Assembly: GCA_018881555.1 (NCBI GenBank)
Contig: JACAXG010000032.1
Coordinates: forward strand, 4,290,837-4,354,836
Source: Amblyornis subalaris
Taxonomy: Eukaryota; Chordata; Aves; Passeriformes; Ptilonorhynchidae
DNA: 64,000 nucleotides
Reading direction: 5' to 3'
Part shown: positions 25,861 through 37,529 of the stretch, piece after piece
Position numbering within the stretch: position 1 is the stretch's first letter
Layout of the letters: every line of letters starts with the position of its first letter
Notes under the pieces: model-generated
Seen by the model: only the letters and a program-made list of their open reading frames with translations
What the model was told of the DNA's origin: nothing
Databases searched by the model: none
Position numbers and translations under genes: made by a program

Positions 25861-26053
25861 AGGGGCTAAAATTCCTGGCAGAGTCGTCCACAGGAATGTG
25901 GGGAAGTGTCAGAAACCTGATTGCTCATGATATTTAAATCCAGGCTGGACAGACCACTAGCAAATCTGCTGTTTTGAATGATTTTATATTAACTGTAGCA
26001 TTGATTGGATGACTTAATAGATCTTTTCCGTACCTGATTTCTATTAGTCTAGG
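25861..26053 (+). mobile_element. Ancient CR1 3' end relic (plus strand)
   Basis: The order of words matches a CR1 tail: 'aggggctaaaattcctggcagagtcgt', 'aaatccaggctggacaga', 'gattggatgacttaatagatcttttcc', then 'tgatttctattagtctagg' at 26035-26053, a worn version of the terminal ATTCTATG octamers. Spacing is roughly that of the old CR1 subfamilies common in turtles and crocodilians, so the insertion probably predates modern birds. No coding frame remains. Confidence 0.7.
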
Positions 26054-26509
26054 ATTCCCAGCTGCTTTTGCTTCCAAAGCCTCTTCCAGTCTTTGGATTT
26101 CTTTCTTTAATATTAACCAATAATAGCACTTTAACCGTCTNTCCATTAACAGAACTTTAGGTTTTCTTATGAAAATATTAAATTGGCAGGTGATTAAAGC
26201 TTTCCACTTCTCGTTCCTCTTAAAAGGGCTAAAGTATAAACGTCTGCAAGCGTAGCTGAGACACTATTGAAAGTTCTGCCTTAGCTAATCCTGCTCAAGT
26301 TTAACCCAAGTCCTCCCACTTTGCAAGTAATGAAAGCAAAGATTTCAGAAGTGTAAGAAAACTGAAAAATAGATAAAAGTACCTTTTTCTGGACTATCTG
26401 GTCACTTTAAANAGGACCTGATCAAATTTTATTGCTACACAGCAGCTACTTGGCCTTTCTTCTGTGCAAGAGTTTCCCTGTGTTTCCCAACCGACCTAAC
26501 TTTGAACTA

Positions 26510-27000
26510 GTTGGCAGTGTTTCATGCTGTGTTTGGTTCAGCTGTTTTTATTTTCAAGGATTTCTGCTATTGCCCACTCACAGTGCAGCTCAGGGAACGT
26601 GGTTATGACAGAGTTTATCTACCGAGGCTTTACACATCAGCTGCTTTGTGTTTGTGTCATCTCGGTGAGGAGTCACTACCCCTCGGGGACCACTAATCTA
26701 TGTGAAACNGAGGGAGAGCAGGTTCATCCTGGTGAACTTTGGGTTCTCAAGCGAGTCCTGAAACAGAGTGCAGCCCATCACATTGACATAAAACTTCTAA
26801 ATGCCCACCAAATTTCATGGACACACTGGAGGACTTTGAGTGACAATGGCTAGAGGCTTTGAGAGAGCACAAGGAAAATTATGGTGGTGTGTCAGCCAGC
26901 CCTGTTCTTACAGTCTGTTTTAGGCAAATATACATCAGTTAGGTGGACCCACTGCAGGCTGGTGAACTTTCGGTCAGCAAGTTTATTTAATATAATATAT
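26510..27000. other. GC/CpG-elevated block, nature unknown
   Basis: CpG and GC are higher here than in the flanks, especially 26595-26755. A plus frame of 109 codons (26524-26853) is open, but its translation is not recognisable. The phrase ctggtgaactttsgg occurs at about 26730 and again at about 26958, a partial direct repeat. It may be an unrecognised old transposon, a regulatory element or an unannotated noncoding exon. Confidence 0.2.
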
Positions 27001-28271
27001 GGACTATGGAGAGGGTGCTCTTGCTGGAGATCAAGGTCTCTGGTTTATGTTTTGCCAGAAAAACTATCTTCCAAATATTAGTATCTTGAAAACATTTTGA
27101 TTAAGTTTGGTAATTCAGTCAGGGAACATCAGAAATTTGAGTGGTTTCTTATTTTACTGAAAACAAAGTGTATTTAACTTGCATATCAACGAGTTGAATC
27201 CCCCTATCACCTGACTCTGTCAGCTTCCCTGAAGGGTGAATGGCTTCCATCTAGGATGCAATATTTCCAGNATTGCTAGTTTCAGCATCATCTTCAGCTC
27301 TCTGTTATGGAAAAAAGTTGGGAATTTGTTGACTTTCTGAAATCTAGGTAGGTAAACACCCAACTTTAGCTATCAACTCTAGTCTAGACACTAAGATTTC
27401 TTCTGCAATGACTGTTGAAAAATCACTGTGTCCAAGGGACATGTAACCTCACACACCTTGGAAGTTTTAATAGAAGACAAAAAAAAGAAGAATTTTAAAA
27501 ATCCCTTGTATCAAGCATAAATAAGAATCCACACACTGATTTCCAATGAAGTATCAGGAAGTTATGAAGAACCCAAACAAAATGGAATAAATCACCTTCT
27601 CAAAGCATCTCTTTTTTTCCCATTGACTTTTGAGGCAGCCTAGATTCTTAGTTTACACAAAGTGTTTGACATTTATGTATTTAAAGTTAGAGATCGATAT
27701 TTTTATGTTAACACTACATTTTAAAATAAATCACATTAAAGAACACAAACAAGCAAAAAGAATAGAACAAAAAAAAAGCAGAAAACAATCAGAGAGGAGA
27801 TATGAGGAGGTAATGTCGCTTTCCATTCACACCTTTGTGCATGGTATTCTTTATGATGTAGAACCAGAGATAAATACAGCCTTACAATAACCAACAATAC
27901 AGTCTTAAAATACTTTAAATGTGCATGGGAAAGCTGTAAGCTTGAACACANTTAAATTGTGATCAAGATTCAGATTTTTCTTGAAATTTTTTTCTGTATG
28001 GAAACTTTTGAGGTGTGAACGTATGGGTACAGATGAATGAATAAATAACTGTTTAGATTGTACTTGAAAACAAAGATGTAAAACGAGATNTTGAATAAAC
28101 ATTTGAACTGAAGAAATGGAAAGAAACAACATTATGACAATATTGCACAGGGAGGCAAACAATTTAGAAATATTTACAGGAAAATTGGAGAACTTAAAAC
28201 CAGAACATTTAAAAATATCTTTATTGTATATCAGCTAAACCATAGAAAATTGCATTTTTGNGGGTGGTTGG

Positions 28272-28308
28272 AATACCATTTTTATGGTATTTTAAACCTT
28301 TGGTTTAA
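28272..28308. repeat. Two adjacent perfect hairpins
   Basis: The first hairpin is aataccat-tttt-atggtatt (28272-28291). The second, ttaaacc-ttt-ggtttaa (28292-28308), starts at the next base. Arms are 8 and 7 bp and fully complementary. They are too short for a microRNA precursor; the function is unknown. Confidence 0.6.
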
Positions 28309-29899
28309 TTTATGAAATAACCTTGGACTGAGTAAGTAAAAAATTTCCGATGTTCAATGGACCTCAGAATTCCTCACTTCCTAACTGTGGTTTAGTTGTT
28401 GAATATTAAACCATTATTTAAACCCTCTGTCTGCAGGGAATTAGGGGTAAACTCTGGCTGTAGTCAGTTTTTCTCAAAACCACCTGCTACAAGGATTAGC
28501 AATCCAGGAAAACAGACCAGAACCCAGGCCTGATGCCATGCGGTTTGCTGGTCCCAGTCTGCGGGGTTTGAAATCTGCCTTTTGCAATGAGGGCACAACC
28601 TCTGGGATTTAGTAGTTCTACTTCACTTATTTGTGTCAGACTTTAAAAAGAGGAAAGCAGTTCTAAAGTAAGAGATTAGAGGCTGTACACTGTCAATCAT
28701 AAGAGGAAAGCCAATAGGCTCCATAAATTCTTCATTTCTTCAGAGAAGATGATATGTGCACTGATCACAAAGTGCATGAGAGACAAAATTATTGTTAGGC
28801 TGCTGTCAAGTGTTCTCCTAACAGCTTGGGAGGATGTGGAAATGAGTGAAAACACTGATGCAAGAAGTGGAATAATGCTTCTAGATTGATAACACCATCA
28901 GCCCAGAGGGCACACTTGCATGTTCTATTTCTCCTTTCCTTGCAGTTTAGATGTAGTATAAAAAAGTGGGTGAGACACTTCCCATTTAAATCAGACAAGA
29001 GGAGGCAAATAGTTATTAGACAGGAGGAAAATCCGAAATGCACATAGACAGAACTAAGTGGGAACAAAAGGATACATTCTTCATATATCTCAATAATAAG
29101 GCATGGTTTATCCCAAGACGTAAGATCCCTTTTTTACGTGTTTATTTTTTCCCTTAGAATCAAGAATAACAACACAAATGAATGCCATGAACTTCAGAAA
29201 AAAATCACACAAGTTTATGGGCCGTGTTGTCAGATCTAAACTAGCAAAAGAAAAACATCAGGGACTCTCTTCTCACCCGAAAGCCAACTCTGGTGGACTG
29301 GTTGCTCTATATTTCTAAACTTACACTCAAGAACTGATAAGCTGACTCCAACTTGTTAATGAGAAGGGTTTTGTCTCATGCTGAAGCCATGCCTGGGAAC
29401 CATCCAGGAGAGTCTTATTTGGTGCAGACCCTGTGTGTGAAAGGGACCATTCCTGCTATTAAACTGGACTGAGTTTCAGTGTCCTGAAAGTTTTTGAGTT
29501 AGTAGCAAGAGTGAGTGCAAGCTTGGGCTGCTGACCTGTGTCAAGGCCACAATGTGATAACTCCTGTTCCAGGTGGTTAAAGCTGGCAGGAGCACTGCTC
29601 CCATTCCTGCAGTCACTGCTCCTTGTCTTGTGTGGACATGCTGCCATGACAAGAACATAATTTTTTGATCCATTCCCTAGCCCTTGGCTCAATTTGTGCA
29701 TGAATTGGGTGGGATCTATCACTTAGATGTCTGTGTGTCAACATTTCCTTCTGACACCATTTATACTTGGTAGAGAGGAACAGTTTGGCTTGCTATTCCA
29801 GCCTCTCTGTGTTAGGATAAGGTCAGTCACACCCAGGAAGCATCCATTTCTCCCCAAAGAGAGTCTCCAGTGATAAGGTCAGATGCAGAAGTTTGTATT

Positions 29900-29917
29900 T
29901 CAAACACATGTGTTTGA
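29900..29917. promoter_or_regulatory. 18-bp perfect palindrome with CACATGTG E-box core
   Basis: The sequence tcaaacacatgtgtttga equals its own reverse complement. The central CACATGTG is an E-box recognised by basic helix-loop-helix factors such as the MITF/TFE group. The flanking symmetry beyond the E-box is unusual for random sequence. A binding role is inference. Confidence 0.3.
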
Positions 29918-30239
29918 GTAGATCAGTTTTCCCTTTCCGGCTTTCTCTTTTAATTTGCAGCCTTTTGCCTCCACCACCCTCCAATGTTGTCACATACGCA
30001 GGATTGAGACCAGTGTATAAAAAGCTGAGAGACATGGGTAACAGCTAAAAGTTTTGTTTAGCTACTCAACCTTGCCAAAGCTCTCTATGCCTGTTATACT
30101 TGCAACTTTGCCAATGTGAACTATAGCTTTTGGGGGTAGGGGGGGATATACACGCTCTCTGCCCTTTTACATTGGTTCATCCAAACTTTATCTATAACTC
30201 TGCTAGATATATTTGGAAGTGGAAAAACAAACGTCTGCC

Positions 30240-30410
30240 ATCTGCTCCATGTTATTTATGATGATTTCTCCAATTAGGTCCAATTAACTTGCTGTCAATG
30301 ATTAAATGTAATGGGTAATAATAACTTGACTTCATCATTACCACCAGCATTATTAGCTCATTGATTGCAATAATTTCAAAAATTACCCATCAGAATAAAA
30401 TATGTTTAGC
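30240..30410. other. Candidate conserved noncoding block
   Basis: Dense homeodomain, PBX and C/EBP-type words occur together: caattagg, ccaattaac, ctgtcaatgattaaatg, tcattgattgcaataatt. There is no open frame or repeat signature. The texture resembles developmental enhancers, but conservation is inferred, not measured. Confidence 0.3.
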
Positions 30411-33250
30411 ACCTGGTTTGTCTGTTTAGGAACATCTGCTATAAACGTGTGATATATGTGGAATTTAATGTCTCATGATGTGAAAGGGAAACATATAATC
30501 CGTACTTTGAGAGTCAGCACTGGCACAAATTTATGGTGAGACAATGAGAGGATCAAATAAAAATCAGTTAAGAATTTATTGCTGGACTCACAGAACTGTC
30601 GAAACAGGAATGGAGCTATCGTATATTTACCAGCCTGAATTTTTTGTCTAGCAAGGAGATAGTTCTGTTCATATGCTCTGAATTTACGTGCCTGTGTTGT
30701 ACTATAACCCGTGGTCATGGACGAATTGGATGGGTGTGGAGATTGCTGGTTACCCGGCCTACCTTCTCCACACTTTGGCTTGCAGCTTGCCAAAGAGAGA
30801 TGTTTATATTTAAATCCCCAGGCCTAGTTTGTTTGACCTTACTTGGAGTCTTGCATAAAAGCTTTACAGTGAANGGCTGCATTTTCTTAAACATGGCAGG
30901 CAGCAAGTGAAGGCACAGCCTTCAGTTCCTTGCTGTCTCACAGCAGCAGTTCTCTCTCACTGTGCTCCTGCTACATGCAAAACAAATCTATTTGTCCATG
31001 ATGAACTGTAATTGCCATCTCCTAGTTTTGCCATGTGTTTTAGGTCAAGTGTCTCACTGTCATGCAATTCTGTTTTCCCCGTAACCATATGGAAACACCA
31101 TGGAATAAGTGCTGTCTGGAACAGTTCACAACAGACTGTTCAGACAGCTAATGATTCCCCAATCTTTAAGTATGCCCGTTAGTTCCCCTTCCTGCAAACA
31201 ATTTTTTTCTTGAGCATCATGAATGTTNATTCTCCTGATTCGCCTCTGATTTACATCCTTTGGTGGGGATAAAGGGGTTGTTAAAAGAACAAAATTTGGT
31301 CTTCATTATGATTAAAGTTCTCTGAACCACCCTCTCAGAAATGCTCAGGAATAATATTTTATTTTCACAAGCACCTAGAAAACAATCTCAGTTTAAGATT
31401 CTCAAAAACTGAAAAATTTGGAAAAGACCTAATAAAATATCTGGCTGTTATTTATACACTGACTGTCTGCTTATTGGCTTGACAGATCTGAGAAACATTA
31501 ATTCTGGTGGTGTATTTCTGACTTAAGCCACTCTTTTTTTTTTACCTAACCCAGTCTTGGAAAAACAAGCAAGGCCTTGGCTGGTCTCACCCCTTTTCTA
31601 ACATTTCATTGCCCGTTTTCGCCAATTTTGCCATATGGAATGTAAATTAAAGTGNTTTTTTTCACTTAAAAAAAATCATGTCTTATCAAATTTTCATTAT
31701 TTGGCTATTGAACAAAATACAGATTGGTAAGCTAATGCTTATTTGGTGTGATTATTTCACTGGATATTTGGCNCAAAGTCTCCAGGAAATTTAGTAGTCT
31801 AGCCTTTAAACCTCTGATCTTTTCCTATTGGTCATTCCTAAGAAATATTAAACTACAAGAAGCTAAACAGCTCCATGGATATTGTTTGACAGCTTGCTTT
31901 AATATGAAAATGTGTAAGGATTCGCACCCAAAACCCCACTTAGTCTCTGTCTCCAAGGCACTGCATGCTGGAGAGGGTAGTAGGCATTATCTTCCCTATC
32001 ACATGAACGGGGAAAACAATTCCTAGGTCTTCCAGCAGTTTCTGAGCTCAGCTGTTCTTGTTTCCTGCACAGCCTGTCCATAACTTTAAATGTCAGGTCA
32101 GACTTTCACTTGGACCTTTGGTGATTTACAACAGATGAGAAAAGACCATGTTTTTGAAACATGCAGAAAACATTGCAAAGTTGGTTCTGGTGCTGTGTAG
32201 TCTTCTCTTTGTAAAGTAAAGAATCTTTTACAAATACCTAATCTGGAAAACTATAGTGCAGAAGGAGGGTAGAAACTTATCTTGGTGCGGTGCTCATCAT
32301 TGTCATCTTCACTGTTACTCTGACTGCCGTGTCTGACCCAGACCAAATTCAGGTGCCACAGAAATAAAATCTTTCATTAAGATGGTAAAATATAGGCTGT
32401 TTTTTTTTCCTGGACATGCAGAGAGGTGGTCACAAGACTAAAATTCAGCCTACAGTGCTTCAGCTCTGATGCTGTTGTAAAGCAGAAATAATGTTATTTC
32501 AGAGAGCTGATCAGTCAGATGAACATGGAAAATGTGAGAAGAATCAAGCCCTTTTTGACTCTCTAATGTTTATCTACCAAAAATATACACCTTATGATTA
32601 TTGGGGTTATAGGTCATTGTAGCCAGAAGATTTTGGATTAGATATTTTATTGTTGGTGAAAACTGCTTGTCTCTATGTGGTGTTTTGGTATTTGTCTGTT
32701 TCATTTTGATCAAAAATTCCTCTAAAACCCATTTGAAAANATCATAATATTTTACTTGGATTTTTTTTTTCCCATACTGCTGAGCTTTATGTATCCCAGT
32801 CGGAGTAAGGTCCAAGCCTTGTAATGCCACAACTCAGAGGATTACTTCCTGCAGGACCTGATATGAGTCACGTGAACTTCCAGTCGAAAGCAGAAGGCTA
32901 CAAAACTAAGTCTTTGGTTTTGTTTTCTTTTTTTTGTCTGAAATGTCGCAACAGGACTTCTACAAGCCAAAATTTTTTTTTCTTATGAGTTAGGTTTTTG
33001 ATTTTTGTGTTCTTTGGAGAATATAGGAAATTCAGACAGCTCTTGACATGCTGAAACAAATGCACTCTGTGTATTGAGAAAAATAATTTGCNCTGTCTTC
33101 CTCACATAAACCTAAGAATAATTATCAGCGACTGACCAGACCCGTTATGAAGGAGCATTCCTTGCATCCTTTTCTTTAGACATCTACACTGAAGTGCCTA
33201 TACTTGAAGCTGAATCCCACTTGCCNTCAGGGACCCTGGATGAAAGGTCT

Positions 33251-33295
33251 AAAGCTCAGATTCATCACACAGTTTAAGGTGCTGATCTGAGCTTT
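33251..33295. repeat. Inverted repeat with 11-bp perfect arms
   Basis: aaagctcagat (33251-33261) pairs perfectly with atctgagcttt (33285-33295) across a 23-base spacer. It could be the worn remnant of a small palindromic DNA transposon like the one 230 bp downstream, though the sequences are not the same. Confidence 0.55.
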
Positions 33296-33519
33296 GCAAG
33301 ATGGCTACCTAATCACCCTAAGCTGATGTGTCCAGAGAAAAAATAATTACAGCTAAAATCTGTGGCAATACATCTGTCGTATTTCTAGAGCAGATACTTT
33401 TCTATTAACAGACTTTACATGATGTGAGTATGCACCCGGTGAAGGTGTCTCAGTTGCAAAAAGCGAAGTGGGGTGAATGTGGACCAGAGCACAGGAAGCT
33501 AATTTATCCCAGTATCTCA

Positions 33520-33598
33520 TAGCCCAGATTTTNAGTTGTTTAAAATCAGTACACCCAGCTGAAGTCAAGGGAGCTATGTTGATTTATGTCTGGTTCTA
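33520..33598. mobile_element. Palindromic MITE copy 1 (worn)
   Basis: The region starts with TA-GCCCAGATTTT, carries a 'ttaaaatcagtacacc' left arm and a 'gaagtcaagggagctatgttgattta' right arm, and ends in tctggttcta. These words match the layout of a short self-complementary element (ggccagat...aaatcagc...agctcc...gaagtcaatggagct...atctggcc) that I recall as widespread in reptiles and birds. The copy at 63390-63475 is better preserved. About 10 bases of the right end appear deleted. It has no coding capacity; such elements are moved by a transposase encoded elsewhere. Confidence 0.6.
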
Positions 33599-34819
33599 TG
33601 GAGTAATGAAAACAAGGATTTTGTTTTCAGGAAATACTATCTTTTTGTCTAAGATTGATTTATGAAATAGAGATGAACACACAGTGTTAAAAAACCTCAA
33701 CAAAACAACCCACAAGAACCATGTTGTGCTCAAAACAGCAGCGACTGTACAGGTCAAAAAATCAGCAAACACAGTTCATCAACGATGCATGCAAATTAGT
33801 ACTTAAGGGCAAGTAACAAATTTGGATGCCTTGTGCTCCTTGTATTAGCCCCCTCTGCACAGTTAAACAAAGGGATTATANAGGGATTATACAGAAAACT
33901 ATTCATTAAATCAACACCACAAATGGCTGCATTTTGGGAGGGAGAATTTAGGTTAAAAAGGTATGATAAATAAATATTTAAAGTTTGNATTCCTTCAAGG
34001 ATAAACACAGAAAACAGGTACTTTGGGAGNCATTTCATACAGCAGCTCAAAGAAATATCTTTCTTCACTAGGAGTCATAATGAATCTGCTTAGAAAATCT
34101 GCTTTTCAAACAGACTTTTTGACCNAGGTTCCCTTTCCTATTGGTCTAATTACACTTTCAAATCCTCATTCTGTTTCACCACAGTATGTGAAAAGAGTTA
34201 CCATCTACTTTCTGCTGGAAGTTCTGGGCTCAAGNTCTTTTGGATGATCTGGGTCTGTGAACTCTGTCAAGTTCTGTTTCCCAATGTGCCAGTCATCNCA
34301 CTGGAGAGCAAGACTGGAGGCAAGCTGGTGAACAGCTTGAGAGGTTCTCCTGTGGGGGGACAGATCTTTCCCTAGAATCTGCCAGAGCAATTGGTGCATC
34401 AGGGATCAGCTGGTCAAATAACTGAGTCGGGAAGGTTTCTCATAAGAATTTCTAGTGACAGCTTAATTCTGTGTCACCTGACAGCATAGGGCCTCCCTAG
34501 GATATCATGTCACTCTCTGAGAAGCAGCACAGGGAGTTAAGCCTGGGCTGTGTCNTCTCTTTTTTCCCAATCCTAGCTAACATCACTATTTCGGTAAAAA
34601 GCTTGATGACGGCACAGCAGAAANAGGTCAAATGTACCTGGAAACATATTAATACCCAAGTCTTGTCAAAAGGTTTATAACCCGGTAAAGTAGGTGAAGC
34701 ACTTCTTCTGATTCACACCAAATGAGAACTCCTTCTGTGCTTAATATGCCACACGTTTCCTTCTGAAGAAGAATATTTTGTATTTCTACATATCTTCCCA
34801 TTCTATGTTTTTACAGGAA
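33599..34819. other. Gene-free unique sequence
   Basis: No gene or transposon was recognised. A local duplication of agggattata occurs at about 33872-33892, interrupted by an N. Short open frames only. Confidence 0.6.
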
Positions 34820-34990
34820 TTCACAACTTTAACACTTTTAACCTCATAAAACCTGCTGGGTTTATCATCTCTGTTTAACAGAAGGGAAAACTAAAACAGA
34901 GGCAGTAGAAGAACATACCAGTACAAGGCATCTGCAGCAGTGCTGGGATTGGAGCCCAGGTGCCTCTGACTCTTTAGCCTTCCTCAAAGC
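34820..34990 (-). mobile_element. MIR-like CORE-SINE relic (minus strand)
   Basis: Read on the plus strand, the segment follows the reverse complement of the amniote MIR consensus in order: 'acctcataaaacctgctgggtttatcatctctgtttaacagaagggaaaact' (the ccattttacagatgaggaaact part), 'agaggcagtagaag...', then 'agcagtgctgggattggagcccaggtgcctctgactctttagcct', which matches the tRNA-related portion with its 'ggattcgaacccagg' box. Such copies are rare, very old, and shared with other amniotes. The internal polymerase III promoter is eroded, so it should be inactive. Confidence 0.72.
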
Positions 34991-37529
34991 CAGCCTTGGA
35001 TTTAAAGCTAGAGAGCTCTAGTGCTTTTATACACTGCCAACTGCTCAGAGAAATCCCATGCGTAATCATTGATTAATCCTTTGTAGACTTCCTATTTAAG
35101 GGTCCCAGTCATTACTGAAATTCCATTGTATTCCATANAAAAACACTGAGAGGAATTCTTTTTATTCCAAAGACTATAGTGTCTATTTCCAAACAAGCTT
35201 TAGTTGGAGAAAATCAGAATGAATGAAGACATAAAAGCAAGACTGCATGGCAATACATGTTTGAAATTCCCCCTTGAAATCCATTCATATTTTAAAATGA
35301 GTTACGGTATAATGGTGTAATGCATAAACAAACCCAACTTTACACTCTCAAAATTCTCAAATGCTTGAATACTATTTTTAATAGTTTTATGCTGATAGTA
35401 TTTTACTTCTACATTATATACTATAGAGAACCCAAATTGACCACTCAGTTATTCCAATTGGAACTCTTTTATAATTTAAAATGATCCCAACCTTTCTTTC
35501 ATGTTCTTAAACATCATTACTATCCAGCATGCTTTTTGGCCTATTGCCTCATCTTTTTTTATACATTCTAGTGTCTCACTGAGTGTTGCTATGTACAACC
35601 AGTAAAGTCACTTTCTCTTATCACAAGTGTTGTCTTCAAACAACTCCAGCAGATCAGGTCTGTTAATTACTGGCATTTATAGATAGTTAAACACAAAATG
35701 CTTGATTCCACACTGCTTAACAAAACCACTTTCCCAGGTGTTTTTCCTACTGCATAGTTTAGAGTTTCCAAGATTTCCCTTCAACAGATGTTAAACTCCC
35801 TGGTCTCAGTTTCTTGGTCTTTAATCTCTTGACCCTTTTTAAACTAATGGAGTTGTATTTGCCACTTCCTAATCCTCAGGAANCTCCTTCATTTTTAAGA
35901 ATGTCAGTTAATTTAATGCCTTTAACTAATGCTTGTGAAATCGCATTATTTGGACCTGCGGCTGTATCTGCCGTGAGTGCACTCAGTTTTTGTGTTTCTA
36001 ATTACAAGTTTTGCTTTTAACTCTAGACAGCCTTCTTTTTGTCTCTGGAAAATTGATTCATTGTTTAGTCAGTGTATTGTTCCACCTTCTTCTAAGACAA
36101 AAAGAGAGTTTAACAGGTCTTTTTATTCCCTTGTGCCTCAAATGATAAGCTTAACTTGCACAGAGTAAAATGAAGTTGCAGAAAGAAAGGCAGTTCCCAT
36201 ATATTTTTCTATCCTCAATGGGACTTGAGAATTTCCAATATTACTGTAGAAATGTGAATCCATATCAAAAAACCTTCNGTCTGATTAAAAATTGTGAGAT
36301 AGCCAGCAGTTTAACACCATTTGGGTAACTCATCGACTAAATAGTCTCACTGCTTTTCTTGGGTTTCCTTTCTTCCAATGAGATCTTAGTGAGGGAACCA
36401 CTTACAGCTCATACACCAAATCAAGAGCTCTGTTGAATTGAAGCCCACGTGTGCTGAAGGGAAATGTGCTGGTATATTTTCTTTGATAATTGAAACACTT
36501 TGTAGGCCACCCTCACCTTCAGACAATTATTAAGAATGTCTCAGAGAATTTTGAGACTAAGTTTTTCCCAGACAGTCCAAATGGGAGTTAAAAAATATAT
36601 ACTAACAAGTTCCAAGAAGCATATTTTGGCTCTTTGTTGAGAGCTGTGAAACCTTTTCCCACTGACAGTTTTCTCTTGATGCTTTAAAAACTTTTTCCCT
36701 AGTTACAAANTGCTTCTGACCTTATTCCTTGGACTCCCATCTCCTCATAAGCAATATTAGGTATCCCTAAGGGTTACATTTGCAGAAGTAGTTCATACTT
36801 TATCTGATATGAATCATATCTTTTGGCTTCAGCTGCAAAGTTCTCCATACCCTTGAAATCGAGCTCTCTCAGATGTGATCCATTCACTTTCTGAAGGCTC
36901 TATTCATGTGGAATTTCACTGGAGTAAGTTTGGACATCCATACATGTTCTGGAGTATAAACAGATTTGAAAATTAAGGACTAACTTTTTTGCCAGATGTG
37001 TTGNGAATTTCTCAGGATCTAAACTGAGTAATGATAATTTTTTATACAAGATCAAAATGATATTGAAATTTTATTCGTTATGAAGTTGTCTGAATCCTTC
37101 ATCATTATGGGCAAACAAAGGACTGACATTCAAGTTTAATTGGAACCACTTACTTTCTAGCATAACTAAGCAAGGGAAATCTAAAAAGCATGAAGGTTCG
37201 AGAAGTGTTGATGGACTCTATTTAGTTCAAAACTCCCACAGGAGCAAAGGTCTTTAAATGTAATGTAAATCAAGGAGTTTTTGCTTTCAAATGCTGTCAC
37301 AGGCGAAGACATTGGAATTGTGTATGGAAAAATAAATGAGAAATTCTACTGCTAGTCTTAGAAGTCCAGAAATTTCAGCTTTCAAGGTGTGTTTTGCATT
37401 GAAGAAGAATCTTAGAAAGAAGAAAAGTGCTGCAGAAGATCAAAAGTGGCTTTGTTTANACTACCTGCTGAATTTCTACAATGAGAGAAAGTTCTGCAAT
37501 TCCTCTAATATGCCTGAGATTTACTTATT
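34991..37529. other. Gene-free unique sequence
   Basis: AT-rich unique DNA. The open frames are short and unrecognised, and no repeat family could be assigned. Confidence 0.65.

Larger units (their letters stand above)
26054..33250. other. Gene-free unique sequence
   Basis: No gene was recognised in these 7 kb. Items inside are listed separately: a CpG-bearing block (26510-27000), paired hairpins (28272-28308), an 18-base palindrome (29900-29917) and a motif-dense block (30240-30410). The remaining DNA is AT-rich with short open frames that match nothing known to me. Confidence 0.6.
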
